From Methanosarcina sp. (GTDB taxonomy: Archaea > Halobacteriota > Methanosarcinia > Methanosarcinales > Methanosarcinaceae), in the NCBI GenBank assembly GCA_013330315.1, contig DUIO01000285.1, positions 2,387 to 10,332 on the forward strand: a stretch of DNA of 7,946 nt, given 5' to 3'. The notes under the pieces are model-generated. The model ran no database searches. It was not told the origin of the DNA and worked only from the letters and a program-made list of their open reading frames with translations. This document shows positions 1 to 6,341 of the stretch, piece after piece. Every line of letters starts with the position of its first letter. Positions within the stretch are counted from its first letter, which is position 1. The translations under genes and the position numbers were made by a program.

Positions 1-750
1 CAGATGATAAAGGAAGAATATGAGGACGGTTCTACCTACCAGGACTATGTTGAACATTCCGTAAAGGTTATTGAAAAACTTAAGTCCCTTAACCCTGACC
101 TCCGCATACATGTCGAACTTACATCCATCCAGAACCGGCTAATAAGAAAGACTATTCTGACAGATATTGTCGCAAGACATGTCCACTCCCTGGGCCTTGA
201 CACCGTGGAAGTAGCAAATGCTCTTAACGTGCTCGGATATGAGGAACTTTCGTATTCCGTGATCCGAAAAGGAGAAAATGGAATTATGTCCCTTTACCAG
301 GGTGCTGTCCAGTTAATGAAGGACCTCAAACTTGAAAGGGTACATGTTCATTCTCTTGGCTTTTACATCTGCATCCTGGCAAAAGGTCATCCTTTGACCC
401 TGAATGAACAAAGAGACGCCCTTCTCTTTTCCTCTGTTCTGGCAGCCGCTCAGGCGCTTAACGGAAAGATCGAAAGCCTGACAGAAGCTGAAGCCGGTCT
501 GGAGGTACCTGTCTCGGCTAAAGGGTTAGAAGATCTTGAAAATTTCCAGTTATACTGTACTGGCAGGAAACTCTGCACCCCGGATGAATTCGAGTACGGC
601 TATATATATGGGCCTGACCATGATGCTATTTTGATCCCTTCTAAAGTGGTTGAGAGGCCAAAAGCTACAGTGGGCATAGGGGATACGATTTCTGCAGGAG
701 CTTTTGCTGCCATGCTTGCAAGAATGAAACAGAGGCAGGCAGGGAAATAA
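1..750 (+). CDS. pfkC: ADP-dependent phosphofructokinase, C-terminal part (5' end outside window)
   Basis: Cytoplasmic kinase of the archaeal modified Embden-Meyerhof pathway that phosphorylates fructose 6-phosphate using ADP as donor. About 250 codons are visible and the frame is open through base 1. Alignment by eye with the downstream paralog suggests roughly 225-230 N-terminal residues are missing, consistent with a normal length near 480. Numbering from the ATG at base 4, there is an HVE motif at 36-38 (the family HxE metal-site motif) and a terminal GIGD at 224-227 whose Asp (codon 682-684) is the expected catalytic base, followed by TISAGAF. Where the family usually has NxxE, this protein reads DTVE (66-69). 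The stop is TAA. The next gene is a paralog 113 nt downstream, separated by a tandem-repeat spacer. The family is secure. Preference for fructose 6-phosphate over glucose is inferred from resemblance to remembered Methanosarcina PfkC and could be bifunctional. Confidence 0.88.
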   Translation, partial: QMIKEEYEDGSTYQDYVEHSVKVIEKLKSLNPDLRIHVELTSIQNRLIRKTILTDIVARHVHSLGLDTVEVANALNVLGYEELSYSVIRKGENGIMSLYQGAVQLMKDLKLERVHVHSLGFYICILAKGHPLTLNEQRDALLFSSVLAAAQALNGKIESLTEAEAGLEVPVSAKGLEDLENFQLYCTGRKLCTPDEFEYGYIYGPDHDAILIPSKVVERPKATVGIGDTISAGAFAAMLARMKQRQAGK

Positions 751-863
751 GTTATTTGAAAATTAAAAAGCTGCTTAAATAAAACTGCTTAATTAAAACT
801 GTTTGAATAAAGCTGTTTGGTAAGTCGTTTAAATAAAGTTGTTCGAATACAGGAACCGATCAA
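751..863. repeat. Kinase-kinase spacer with six tandem copies of a degenerate 14-nt unit
   Basis: The spacer between the two kinase genes is largely a tandem array. Six consecutive units of 14, 14, 14, 13, 13 and 14 nt occupy 769-850 and fit the consensus ARCTGTTTRAATAA: 769-782, 783-796, 797-810, 811-823, 824-836 and 837-850. A weaker seventh copy may lie at 749-768, directly after the upstream stop codon. Each unit carries a TAA, so the array is non-coding in all frames. It ends just before the AGGA that probably serves the downstream gene. The unit is AT-rich and no function can be assigned; slippage-generated sequence is the simplest explanation. Confidence 0.8.
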
Positions 864-2327
864 ATGAATATACTTTGCGGTTATAACGTAAACATAGATT
901 CTGTTTACAGGATAAGCGGAGCTGAGGTTTCGGAGCTGCTGAAGATTTTTGAGAGTACGGATATCCTTGAAAAAATAAAAAATCCTCCCGGAAAAATCCA
1001 CTCCGAATCCGATTTTGTGGCAGGGCTAGTCTATTGCATGAAAAACGGCTATGGAGCCGAATGGCTTGTTTTTGAACAGGCTGTCTTTAAGTTCCTGAGG
1101 GACCGCTATTTCGAAAAATCTCTTGTAAGGATGGGCGGAAATGCAGGAATTATGGCAAATGCCCTTTCCGAAATAGGAGCTTCTAGAGTAGTGCCCAATG
1201 TTGCAGTCCCTTCAAAGACCCAGCTTTCTTTGTTTTCTAAAAAAGCAATATATTTCCCGGCTGCCCTTCTTCAGACCGAGCTAAAAACAGGATATAATCC
1301 GGAGTCAAAATCCGAGAATAACGCATTCGCTTCTTTCAGCAGTCAGGACCCAATACATTTTGTTTTTGATTTTTCTGAGGGTGAAATCTTTTCCCTTTAC
1401 GGGACAGAAATCAGGGTTCCCAGAGAAAACCGTTTTATAGCGACCTGTGATCACTTGAATTTCAGGCTCTTTACCAGTTATGCTTTTAATAATTATGCCC
1501 TGAATCGCGCAGGAGAAATGGATGGTGCACTCATATCGGGCTTCCATCTGCTCCTTGAGACATATCCTGATGGCAGCTCATATAAAGAAGTCCTTGAGAA
1601 TTCTCTTTCCCAGCTTAAAGCCTGGAAGGCAGAAAATGATAAACTCAGGATCCATGTAGAGTTCGGGCATTTCGCGAGCAGAGAAATTGCAAATTCGGTA
1701 TTTTCAAAATTTTCAGGAATTTCAGGCAGTATTGGAATGAATGAAGATGAACTTTCAATGTTTAATAAACTTCATGGAATTCCTGCTGAAGGGCTTTTAA
1801 GAATGGAAGCCGAATCTATAGGAAAAGCAACCTGTAAACTTGCTTCCCTGAGCGGGCTTGGGAAACTTTTCATTCACACAAGGGAGTTTGTCCTTGTTGC
1901 CTTTAAACCGGATCTCGGAATTTCTCACAGGTCCGAATTTTTGGAAAATCTGAATGGAAGAATACATGATTACAGAGAAAACCCGTCCATCTTAAAAGCA
2001 GCTGAAAAAAGCCTTGAAGCCATAAGTTTCGGGCTCAGGTGTGCAGGCGCATATGCATCTTCGGGCAGGCTCGAAGGGCGTGAATTTGTAGAAAAAGAGG
2101 CTTTAAAACTTCAGGAGAGCAGGTTTGGCAGGGAGCAGTTGCAGTCTTTCCTGAAAGCTTTTGATGGTGCGGCCTGTGGGAGGGGCGCTTTTGCGTTAAT
2201 GGGTGGCTATCTTCTCTGCATCATACCTACGCTGCTCTGCAAATCCCCCATAACAACCGTAGGACTGGGGGATACGTTAACCGCGGGAACTTTTTTGAGG
2301 GGGCTTGAATTGGATGTACAGGCTTGA
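864..2327 (+). CDS. ADP-dependent sugar kinase (phosphofructokinase/glucokinase family paralog)
   Basis: A complete 487-residue member of the ADP-dependent glucokinase/phosphofructokinase family (ribokinase-like fold), expected to phosphorylate glucose or fructose 6-phosphate with ADP in the cytoplasm. The N-terminus GYNVNID (6-12) matches the start of the family core. GGNAGIMA (91-98) is the sugar-binding GGN segment, HVE lies at 264-266, NEDE (293-296) fits the NxxE metal motif, and GLGD (467-470) supplies the catalytic Asp470 near the C-terminus, followed by TLTAGTF. All landmarks are intact, so it is probably active. The ATG is preceded by AGGA at 851-854, nine bases away. Divergence from the upstream PfkC suggests an old duplication with a possible change of substrate; the acceptor sugar cannot be assigned by eye. 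Its 3' end overlaps the glycosylase gene start, so the two are likely co-transcribed. The stop is TGA. Confidence 0.85.
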   Translation: MNILCGYNVNIDSVYRISGAEVSELLKIFESTDILEKIKNPPGKIHSESDFVAGLVYCMKNGYGAEWLVFEQAVFKFLRDRYFEKSLVRMGGNAGIMANALSEIGASRVVPNVAVPSKTQLSLFSKKAIYFPAALLQTELKTGYNPESKSENNAFASFSSQDPIHFVFDFSEGEIFSLYGTEIRVPRENRFIATCDHLNFRLFTSYAFNNYALNRAGEMDGALISGFHLLLETYPDGSSYKEVLENSLSQLKAWKAENDKLRIHVEFGHFASREIANSVFSKFSGISGSIGMNEDELSMFNKLHGIPAEGLLRMEAESIGKATCKLASLSGLGKLFIHTREFVLVAFKPDLGISHRSEFLENLNGRIHDYRENPSILKAAEKSLEAISFGLRCAGAYASSGRLEGREFVEKEALKLQESRFGREQLQSFLKAFDGAACGRGAFALMGGYLLCIIPTLLCKSPITTVGLGDTLTAGTFLRGLELDVQA

Positions 2328-3162
2328 ACCTGACCTTTTTAACCTTAATTATACGCTTGACTGCGGTCAGGTTTTCCGCTGGGAAAAGGAAGGAGACTGG
2401 TGGACAGGGGTCGTAGGGTGCAATGTAATCCGGCTTTCACAGGAAGAAGAAAGTGGAAGCCTGCTAATAGATTCAAAACTTCCACCTGAATTTTTCGCAT
2501 ATTATTTTCGCCTAGGTGATGACCTTCCTTCCATTTATGAGAGCATCAACAGGGATCTTTTGATCGACAGGGCAATAAACAAATACAGAGGCCTTCGTCT
2601 GATTCGGCAGGACCCCTGGGAATGCCTGATTTCTTATATGCTCGCCACGGCTTCGAGCATCCCTACAATCCAGAAAAGGATTTGCCTTCTGAGCCGATTT
2701 TTCGGACAGGAGCTCGAAGATGGATATTTCAGCTTTCCGGACGCCGAAACTCTTGCAAACGCCGACATGCCCCTGCTTGATAAGTGCAAGCTTGGCTTCA
2801 GGGCAGAGCGCATAAAAACAGCAGCAGAAGAGGTATGTTCCGGAGAACTGAATTTTGATGCCCTTTTCCGCCTTGAATATAAATATGCCAGAGAACGCCT
2901 TATGAGGCTCCGCGGTATAGGCGAAAAGGTTGCGGACTGTGTCCTCCTTTTTGCCTTTGAGAAAATGGAAGCCTTCCCTGTAGATACCCATGTTAGGCAG
3001 ATAATTCAGCATTACCATATCGATGATAGTTTCTTTGAGACCTGCACAAACCTGAGCTGTATGGGTGAATGGGGCAGAGAGTACTTTGGTCAATATTGTG
3101 GGTATGCCCAGGAATATCTTTATTACCAGAAAAGAGTTGAGGGGTTTATTCCTCTCTATTAA
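2314..3162 (+). CDS. ogg: 8-oxoguanine DNA glycosylase/AP lyase (OGG1 type)
   Basis: Bifunctional base-excision-repair enzyme that removes 8-oxoguanine and nicks the abasic site. From the ATG at 2314 the protein has 282 residues. It has the OGG1 N-terminal signature CGQVFRW (17-23) and a RQDPWECLISY segment near 98-108 that aligns with human RQDPIECLFSF. The helix-hairpin-helix-GVD core reads GIGEKVADC, with catalytic Lys205, then PVDTH with catalytic Asp224. The 19-residue Lys-Asp spacing equals human K249-D268. Pocket equivalents Cys209, Gln266 and Tyr270 are present. Human Asn149, Arg154 and Tyr203 align with Ala113, Thr118 and Phe162, while Arg204 is kept as Arg163, suggesting weaker reading of the opposite base. 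The gene overlaps the upstream kinase by 14 nt. An in-frame TTG at 2305 is an alternative start; the GAGGGGG at 2297-2303 is close to TTG and rather far from ATG, so the start is unsettled. Confidence 0.9.
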   Translation: MYRLEPDLFNLNYTLDCGQVFRWEKEGDWWTGVVGCNVIRLSQEEESGSLLIDSKLPPEFFAYYFRLGDDLPSIYESINRDLLIDRAINKYRGLRLIRQDPWECLISYMLATASSIPTIQKRICLLSRFFGQELEDGYFSFPDAETLANADMPLLDKCKLGFRAERIKTAAEEVCSGELNFDALFRLEYKYARERLMRLRGIGEKVADCVLLFAFEKMEAFPVDTHVRQIIQHYHIDDSFFETCTNLSCMGEWGREYFGQYCGYAQEYLYYQKRVEGFIPLY

Positions 3163-3177
3163 CCGTTTTTTAACGGT
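3162..3177. terminator. Hairpin between convergent ogg and cca genes
   Basis: A perfect 6-bp inverted repeat, ACCGTT (3162-3167) and AACGGT (3172-3177), encloses a TTTT loop and starts at the last base of the ogg stop codon. Together the arm and loop give a run of six T at 3166-3171. Its position in a 36-nt gap between convergent genes, where both transcripts must end, makes it a reasonable bidirectional terminator candidate. Archaeal termination relies mainly on T-rich tracts, so the hairpin may be secondary. Confidence 0.5.
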
Positions 3178-3198
3178 CTGCCTTTGCCCGTATCTATT

Positions 3199-4563
3199 TT
3201 ACACCCATTTCCTCAAAAAAACCCTGAAATCCTGGTCTTTTAATCTGCAAATCTCTGCGTCTTCAAGGACTTCAAAACCTTTGCTCACACTCTGATGTAC
3301 CTGTTTTCCGAGGGAGGAATTCAGAAGCCGGTCTTCAAGAAGCCCTTTTGCGGTTGTATATTTTCGCTGGACTTCAAATATGTATTTCCCGTTTTCGATA
3401 TAGCCTCCGAAAACATTTTCATCTCCTTCATATTTGCCTTTGAACTTTTGAGCATGCTCCCTTACCCATACCGGAGGGCCGATTCGTTTTTTTACGTTGG
3501 GAAGAGCGGCTGAAATAAGTTCCAGCATGACTACGGTTTCGGTTTTTCCTGACCAGACTCCGGTTTTGATTAATGAAAAATCATACTCTGTTATAAGGGA
3601 CGCTGCAGCCTGCTCCATTTTATAGAGCTGCGGATAGAGAACATCGTCCACAACATCAGGGGTCTCGAAAACAATAGCAAGCTGTGAGCTTTTCCGGCTT
3701 TCAAGTATTTCAAGAAATTCTTTATCCTCTACGGGCAGGGGACGGGAAGGGAAAAAGAATTTAAGTTCCGGACTTTTCAGAAATTCGCGGCAGTGGTCTA
3801 TGAACATGCAAAATTTGTCAAGGGAAAGAGCTGCTGCAACGTTCCGCCTTGGATCTGTCGGGTCTACAATTACAAGGGGTTCGGTATGTTCCAGCTCTGA
3901 ATGCTGCATAATATCTATTTTCTGCCCTGGCTTCCAGGAAGATGCTGCTTTCACGGTTTTTTCAAAAGAGCCATAGTAAATAATAAGGAGCTCTGTGAGG
4001 TAGCCTGAAAATCCCTGTGTTTTTAGTTCCGAGCCGTAGACTCCGCCTCCACGCATAAACTGCTTCATTAGCAGGACGTCTTCTTCCCTCCCTTCTATGC
4101 GGGTTTTTACGAATTCATTATGAAATGGTGTCCTGTCCACCGCGGATTTAAGCTGGCAGGCCGAAGCGACCCGAAAGCAGGGGACAAGGTCAACGTCAAA
4201 GCCTTTGTATATAATATTCAGATAAGGGTGTTCAGCGTGGCGGTCTTCGGCATATTCTGCGTATTTTGCAACTTCCCTCGCAATTTCCATGCCCTTCTTT
4301 TCCAGATCCTTTCTGGGGGTTTCCTCGGGAAAACTGATAAAAACATCAATGTCGTGCGTGCCTGAGAGCCATGTGCCTCTTGCAGCAGAACCTACCATTT
4401 TTACACATATATCCGGTACATGAAGTTTGTCTGCTGCCGCTTTCACCTCTGAGGCAAGCTCTTCCTGAACGGCAGTGAGTTTTTTCCTTTCAGCTTCCGT
4501 AGGTTTAATCTTTTCAAGAACGGCAAGCTTCAGATCTTCTGGAATGCTGGTGTATGTTTCCAT
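3199..4563 (-). CDS. cca: CCA-adding tRNA nucleotidyltransferase, archaeal class I
   Basis: Adds or repairs the 3'-terminal CCA of tRNAs from CTP and ATP without a nucleic-acid template, in the cytoplasm. The 454-residue protein is close to the usual archaeal length of about 440. The nucleotidyltransferase head has GSAARGTW (58-65), followed by the metal-binding pair Asp71 and Asp73 in HDIDVFI. A third carboxylate is in GFDVDLVPCF, probably Asp125. The segment GFSGYLTELLIIYYGSF (184-200) is characteristic of the archaeal tRNA NucTransf substrate-binding domain, and the remaining half is the body/tail typical of class I enzymes. It converges with ogg (36-nt gap) and is divergent from the transporter gene across about 1 kb. 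The ATG at 4563 has only a weak upstream purine match in the mRNA (CAGGG), so it may be poorly SD-dependent. Nothing looks damaged. The stop is TAA. Confidence 0.95.
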   Translation of the reverse strand: METYTSIPEDLKLAVLEKIKPTEAERKKLTAVQEELASEVKAAADKLHVPDICVKMVGSAARGTWLSGTHDIDVFISFPEETPRKDLEKKGMEIAREVAKYAEYAEDRHAEHPYLNIIYKGFDVDLVPCFRVASACQLKSAVDRTPFHNEFVKTRIEGREEDVLLMKQFMRGGGVYGSELKTQGFSGYLTELLIIYYGSFEKTVKAASSWKPGQKIDIMQHSELEHTEPLVIVDPTDPRRNVAAALSLDKFCMFIDHCREFLKSPELKFFFPSRPLPVEDKEFLEILESRKSSQLAIVFETPDVVDDVLYPQLYKMEQAAASLITEYDFSLIKTGVWSGKTETVVMLELISAALPNVKKRIGPPVWVREHAQKFKGKYEGDENVFGGYIENGKYIFEVQRKYTTAKGLLEDRLLNSSLGKQVHQSVSKGFEVLEDAEICRLKDQDFRVFLRKWV

Positions 4564-4600
4564 GCCCTGGACGGCTCCATATGTTGTTTTTGGTTCTGAA

Positions 4601-4655
4601 GGTCAATTCTATTCTAGAATTCACTTTTCATTAGCTAATCAATAAAAAGGTCAAT
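4601..4655 (-). promoter_or_regulatory. Candidate cca upstream control region
   Basis: Upstream of the cca start there is a 7-bp inverted repeat, AATTCTA (4605-4611) and TAGAATT (4615-4621), with a 3-nt spacer; it contains the 10-bp palindrome ATTCTAGAAT (4611-4620). The palindrome TTAGCTAA (4631-4638) is next, and the heptamer GGTCAAT occurs on both sides (4601-4607 and 4649-4655). On the minus strand CCTTTTTATT (4650-4641) could act as a weak TATA element. The layout resembles a promoter with an operator, but AT-rich DNA produces palindromes by chance. No binding protein is implied. Confidence 0.3.
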
Positions 4656-4987
4656 AACAGTTTTTGGGCTGAATAAGACGGTAAATAATTCTCAGACTGT
4701 ACGGGCTCTGAGGTTATACTGATTACAGGAGTGACGGAATTATAATTTAAAAGTAATGGTTTTGGAAGACAAAAGTCTGAGAGCAGTGGTTTTGATATTA
4801 TTAATGGTTTTAAGGCTGGTTCCGATTATTAGTTCAATTATGAGTTTGATCATTTGACTGATTATTGGGTTGATCATTAATACAATTAATGGGGTTGTGT
4901 AATTAGCATTTTTACAGATCAGAAATCTTCTCTTTTAACTTATAATTTATGGATCTTCAGGTTTAATTTTGAAAATAGCCGATTTTT

Positions 4988-5025
4988 CCATTTGATACTG
5001 AGGGCCCTGAATTCATATCAAAGGG
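4988..5025. repeat. Long hairpin in the cca-transporter intergenic region
   Basis: TTTGATA (4991-4997) pairs perfectly with TATCAAA (5016-5022). The stem continues inward past a bulged C4998 with TGA (4999-5001) to TCA (5013-5015), and outward past one mismatch with CC (4988-4989) to GG (5024-5025). The loop holds the palindrome GGGCCC (5002-5007). This gives about 12 base pairs in 38 nt, the most GC-rich spot nearby. It could be a structured RNA element, a terminator or a protein-binding palindrome; no T-run follows, which argues against a simple terminator. Confidence 0.45.
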
Positions 5026-5093
5026 TAGTGAAGAATAACTTTTGGATTTCAGATGAACTCCGGACTCCAGAGGCATCTTTAGGGGTTTACAAT

Positions 5094-5136
5094 ATGAAAA
5101 TATGTATATTTTAAATAAAATGAATAGTATTTTCAT
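5094..5136. repeat. 9-bp inverted repeat around a TATA-like core
   Basis: ATGAAAATA (5094-5102) and TATTTTCAT (5128-5136) are exact reverse complements, separated by 25 nt that include a TATA-like TGTATATTTTAAATA stretch from 5103. This could be an operator pair around a promoter, but the nearest plus-strand gene starts about 420 nt downstream and the base composition makes chance symmetry fairly likely. Confidence 0.3.
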
Positions 5137-5270
5137 TTCCTGAACCCAGAAATTTTTTAGATTTAATTCCTCTTTAATTCCGGTTCATTTCATGACCATT
5201 TATTCCAAATTCACTCATTTCAAATTCAGTTTCGATTCGGCTATTTCGATTTAGCCCGGCCTGATCTATT

Positions 5271-5290
5271 GAATTGAATTGAATTGAATT
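5271..5290. repeat. (GAATT)4 pentanucleotide microsatellite
   Basis: Four exact tandem copies of GAATT. It lies just upstream of the 14-15-nt array and is another sign of slippage in this intergenic region. The copy number may vary between strains. Confidence 0.85.
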
Positions 5291-5310
5291 CAGTTAGTTT
5301 TAATACAGTC

Positions 5311-5467
5311 AGTTTGAAACTAGCTCATTTTATTCGGTTAGTTTGAAACTAGTTAATCTGATCCATTTAATCTGATCCATTTAATCTGATCCAGTTAGTT
5401 TGAATCTGTTTAGTTTGAATCTAAATATTTTGATCCATCTAGTTTCAATTGAGTTAATTACAATTGA
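5311..5467. repeat. Degenerate 14-15-nt tandem array upstream of the transporter gene
   Basis: The core is three 14-nt copies of TTAATCTGATCCAT (5353-5366, 5367-5380 and 5381-5394, the last differing at its final base). Related units follow at 5395-5409 and 5410-5423 (TTAGTTTGAATCTR), 5424-5438 (ending TTTGATCCAT), 5439-5453 and 5454-5467. Upstream, AGTTTGAAACTAG occurs exactly twice, at 5311-5323 and 5340-5352; its centre AGTTTGAAACT is a dyad around a single G. Motif spacing stays near 14-15 nt through the array. The unit shares GTTTGAAT with the spacer array at 769-850. Function is unknown. The array abuts, but probably does not enter, the transporter coding region. Confidence 0.8.
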
Positions 5468-5559
5468 ACCAGTTTCAGGCTTTATTTATTCGCTTCAGGT
5501 CTAATAAACTCCTATGCAGGTCCTATGAAAACAAGATTGTAAACACGGTTGTGAGAAAA

Positions 5560-6279
5560 ATGTTTGTCTGGCTGTACTGGATTATAACTCTGACAATTGC
5601 TACCTACGCATCCGTATATGTTATTAAAAAAATGCCTGAAAACGGTTTTACCGTGCTCACCGCTTTCTATGTTGTTTACCTTGTAGCTTCCCAGGTCCTT
5701 GCTACGCGCATTATTGTATTTGACCTTGGTTTTTACTCTTTTTTTGCCCCTGCAGCGGTTTTTATTTATCCTTTTATTGCTCAGGTCGTGGACATGATTA
5801 ATGAGGTATATGGGGAACGGAAAACGCATGTTTCCATTCTTATCGCTTTTGCGACCCAGGTATTGTTCGTGCTTTTCATAGGTATGGTCACAAACCTCAG
5901 TCCTGCCCCTTTTTTTGAACTGGAAGATGCCTGGAAAAGCCTCTTTGGGCTAAGCATCAGGATTACGGTTGCAAGCTGGGCCTCCTTTCTTGTGTGTTCT
6001 AACCTTGATGCATGGATTTTTGCATCCCTTAAAAAATGCTTTTCGCAAAAAGAGGAGAATTTTAAGCACGATGTTCTGATAAATCCTTATGTCTGGCTGC
6101 GCTCAGCTGCAAGCGACCTTGTTAATCTTACTCTTGACTCTTTTATCTTCGTCTTTATCGCTTTTTACGGGATTATGCCTGTACTTCCTCTGGTGATCGG
6201 ACAACTTATCAGTAAGAACCTGATAGGTTTTCTGGATAACCCCTGGTTTGTTCTTTACAAAAGACAGCTTAAAAAATGA
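5560..6279 (+). CDS. VUT-family (DUF165) membrane transporter, probable 7-deazaguanine/queuosine precursor importer
   Basis: Multi-pass inner-membrane protein of 239 residues, near the usual length for the VUT/DUF165 family, whose characterised bacterial member YhhQ imports preQ0/preQ1. In an archaeon the likely use is salvage of a 7-deazaguanine for tRNA archaeosine; that is inference. Hydrophobic segments lie at about 4-23, 31-53, 60-79, 92-111, 131-157, 188-204 and 206-224. Family landmarks are VDMINEVYGERKTH (77-90), matching the D..NE.YG motif after the third segment, and WLRSAASDLVNLTLDSFIFVFIAF (179-202), matching the conserved late helix. The ATG at 5560 was chosen because upstream in-frame codons (TTG 5464, GTG 5551) would add a polar stretch partly derived from repeat DNA; GTG at 5551 remains possible. 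The SD is weak (GTGAG at 5551-5555). It appears monocistronic. Confidence 0.82.
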   Translation: MFVWLYWIITLTIATYASVYVIKKMPENGFTVLTAFYVVYLVASQVLATRIIVFDLGFYSFFAPAAVFIYPFIAQVVDMINEVYGERKTHVSILIAFATQVLFVLFIGMVTNLSPAPFFELEDAWKSLFGLSIRITVASWASFLVCSNLDAWIFASLKKCFSQKEENFKHDVLINPYVWLRSAASDLVNLTLDSFIFVFIAFYGIMPVLPLVIGQLISKNLIGFLDNPWFVLYKRQLKK

Positions 6280-6325
6280 AAAAACGGCTTAGAAGATGAG
6301 ATAATACTTAAAAGAAGATACAATA
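6266..6325. repeat. About 20-nt degenerate repeat crossing the transporter stop codon
   Basis: Three loosely related units with CTTA recurring at 6268, 6288 and 6307 (AGCTTAAAAAATGA, GGCTTAGAAGATGAG, ACTTAAAAGAAGAT) span the transporter's last codons, its TGA and the following DNA. Copies are diverged and purine-rich, so similarity by composition cannot be excluded. If real, the last few residues (QLKK) arose from repeat sequence. Confidence 0.35.
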
Positions 6326-6341
6326 TTTAGATATTTAATTT

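Larger units (their letters stand above)
4564..5559. other. Long AT-rich intergenic region between cca and the VUT transporter
   Basis: About 1 kb with no convincing protein gene. It contains the cca upstream palindromes, a stretch of recurring short motifs at 4752-4891 (for example AATGGTTTT at 4755-4763 and 4803-4811, and TTGATCATT at 4846-4854 and 4870-4878), a 12-bp hairpin at 4988-5025, a 9-bp inverted repeat at 5094-5136, a (GAATT)4 run and a 14-15-nt degenerate tandem array reaching to about 5480. A possible TATA-like element, TAAATATTTT, lies at 5422-5431. The many short-range repeats suggest slippage-driven expansion rather than decayed genes. I see no tRNA, no CRISPR and no transposon ends. 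Confidence 0.7.

Noticed and set aside
2512..3093. 193-codon open frame antisense to the glycosylase gene
   Set aside because: It lies wholly within the well-supported ogg gene on the opposite strand and shows no domain; a codon-bias shadow.
4756..4857. 33-codon hydrophobic open frame beginning with ATG
   Set aside because: No SD is present and the hydrophobic content follows from T-rich repeated motifs (GTTTTG, ATTATT); likely chance.
5353..5394. Possible CRISPR array
   Set aside because: Units are 14 nt, directly abutting and without unique spacers; there are no cas genes.
5464..5559. In-frame N-terminal extension of the transporter from a TTG
   Set aside because: It adds 32 mostly polar residues ahead of the first membrane helix, has no SD and its 5' edge is repeat DNA. 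ATG 5560 gives the normal family start.
4564..5559. Decayed transposon or insertion element in the long intergenic region
   Set aside because: No transposase-like reading frame, no matching terminal inverted repeats at plausible ends and no target duplication were seen.
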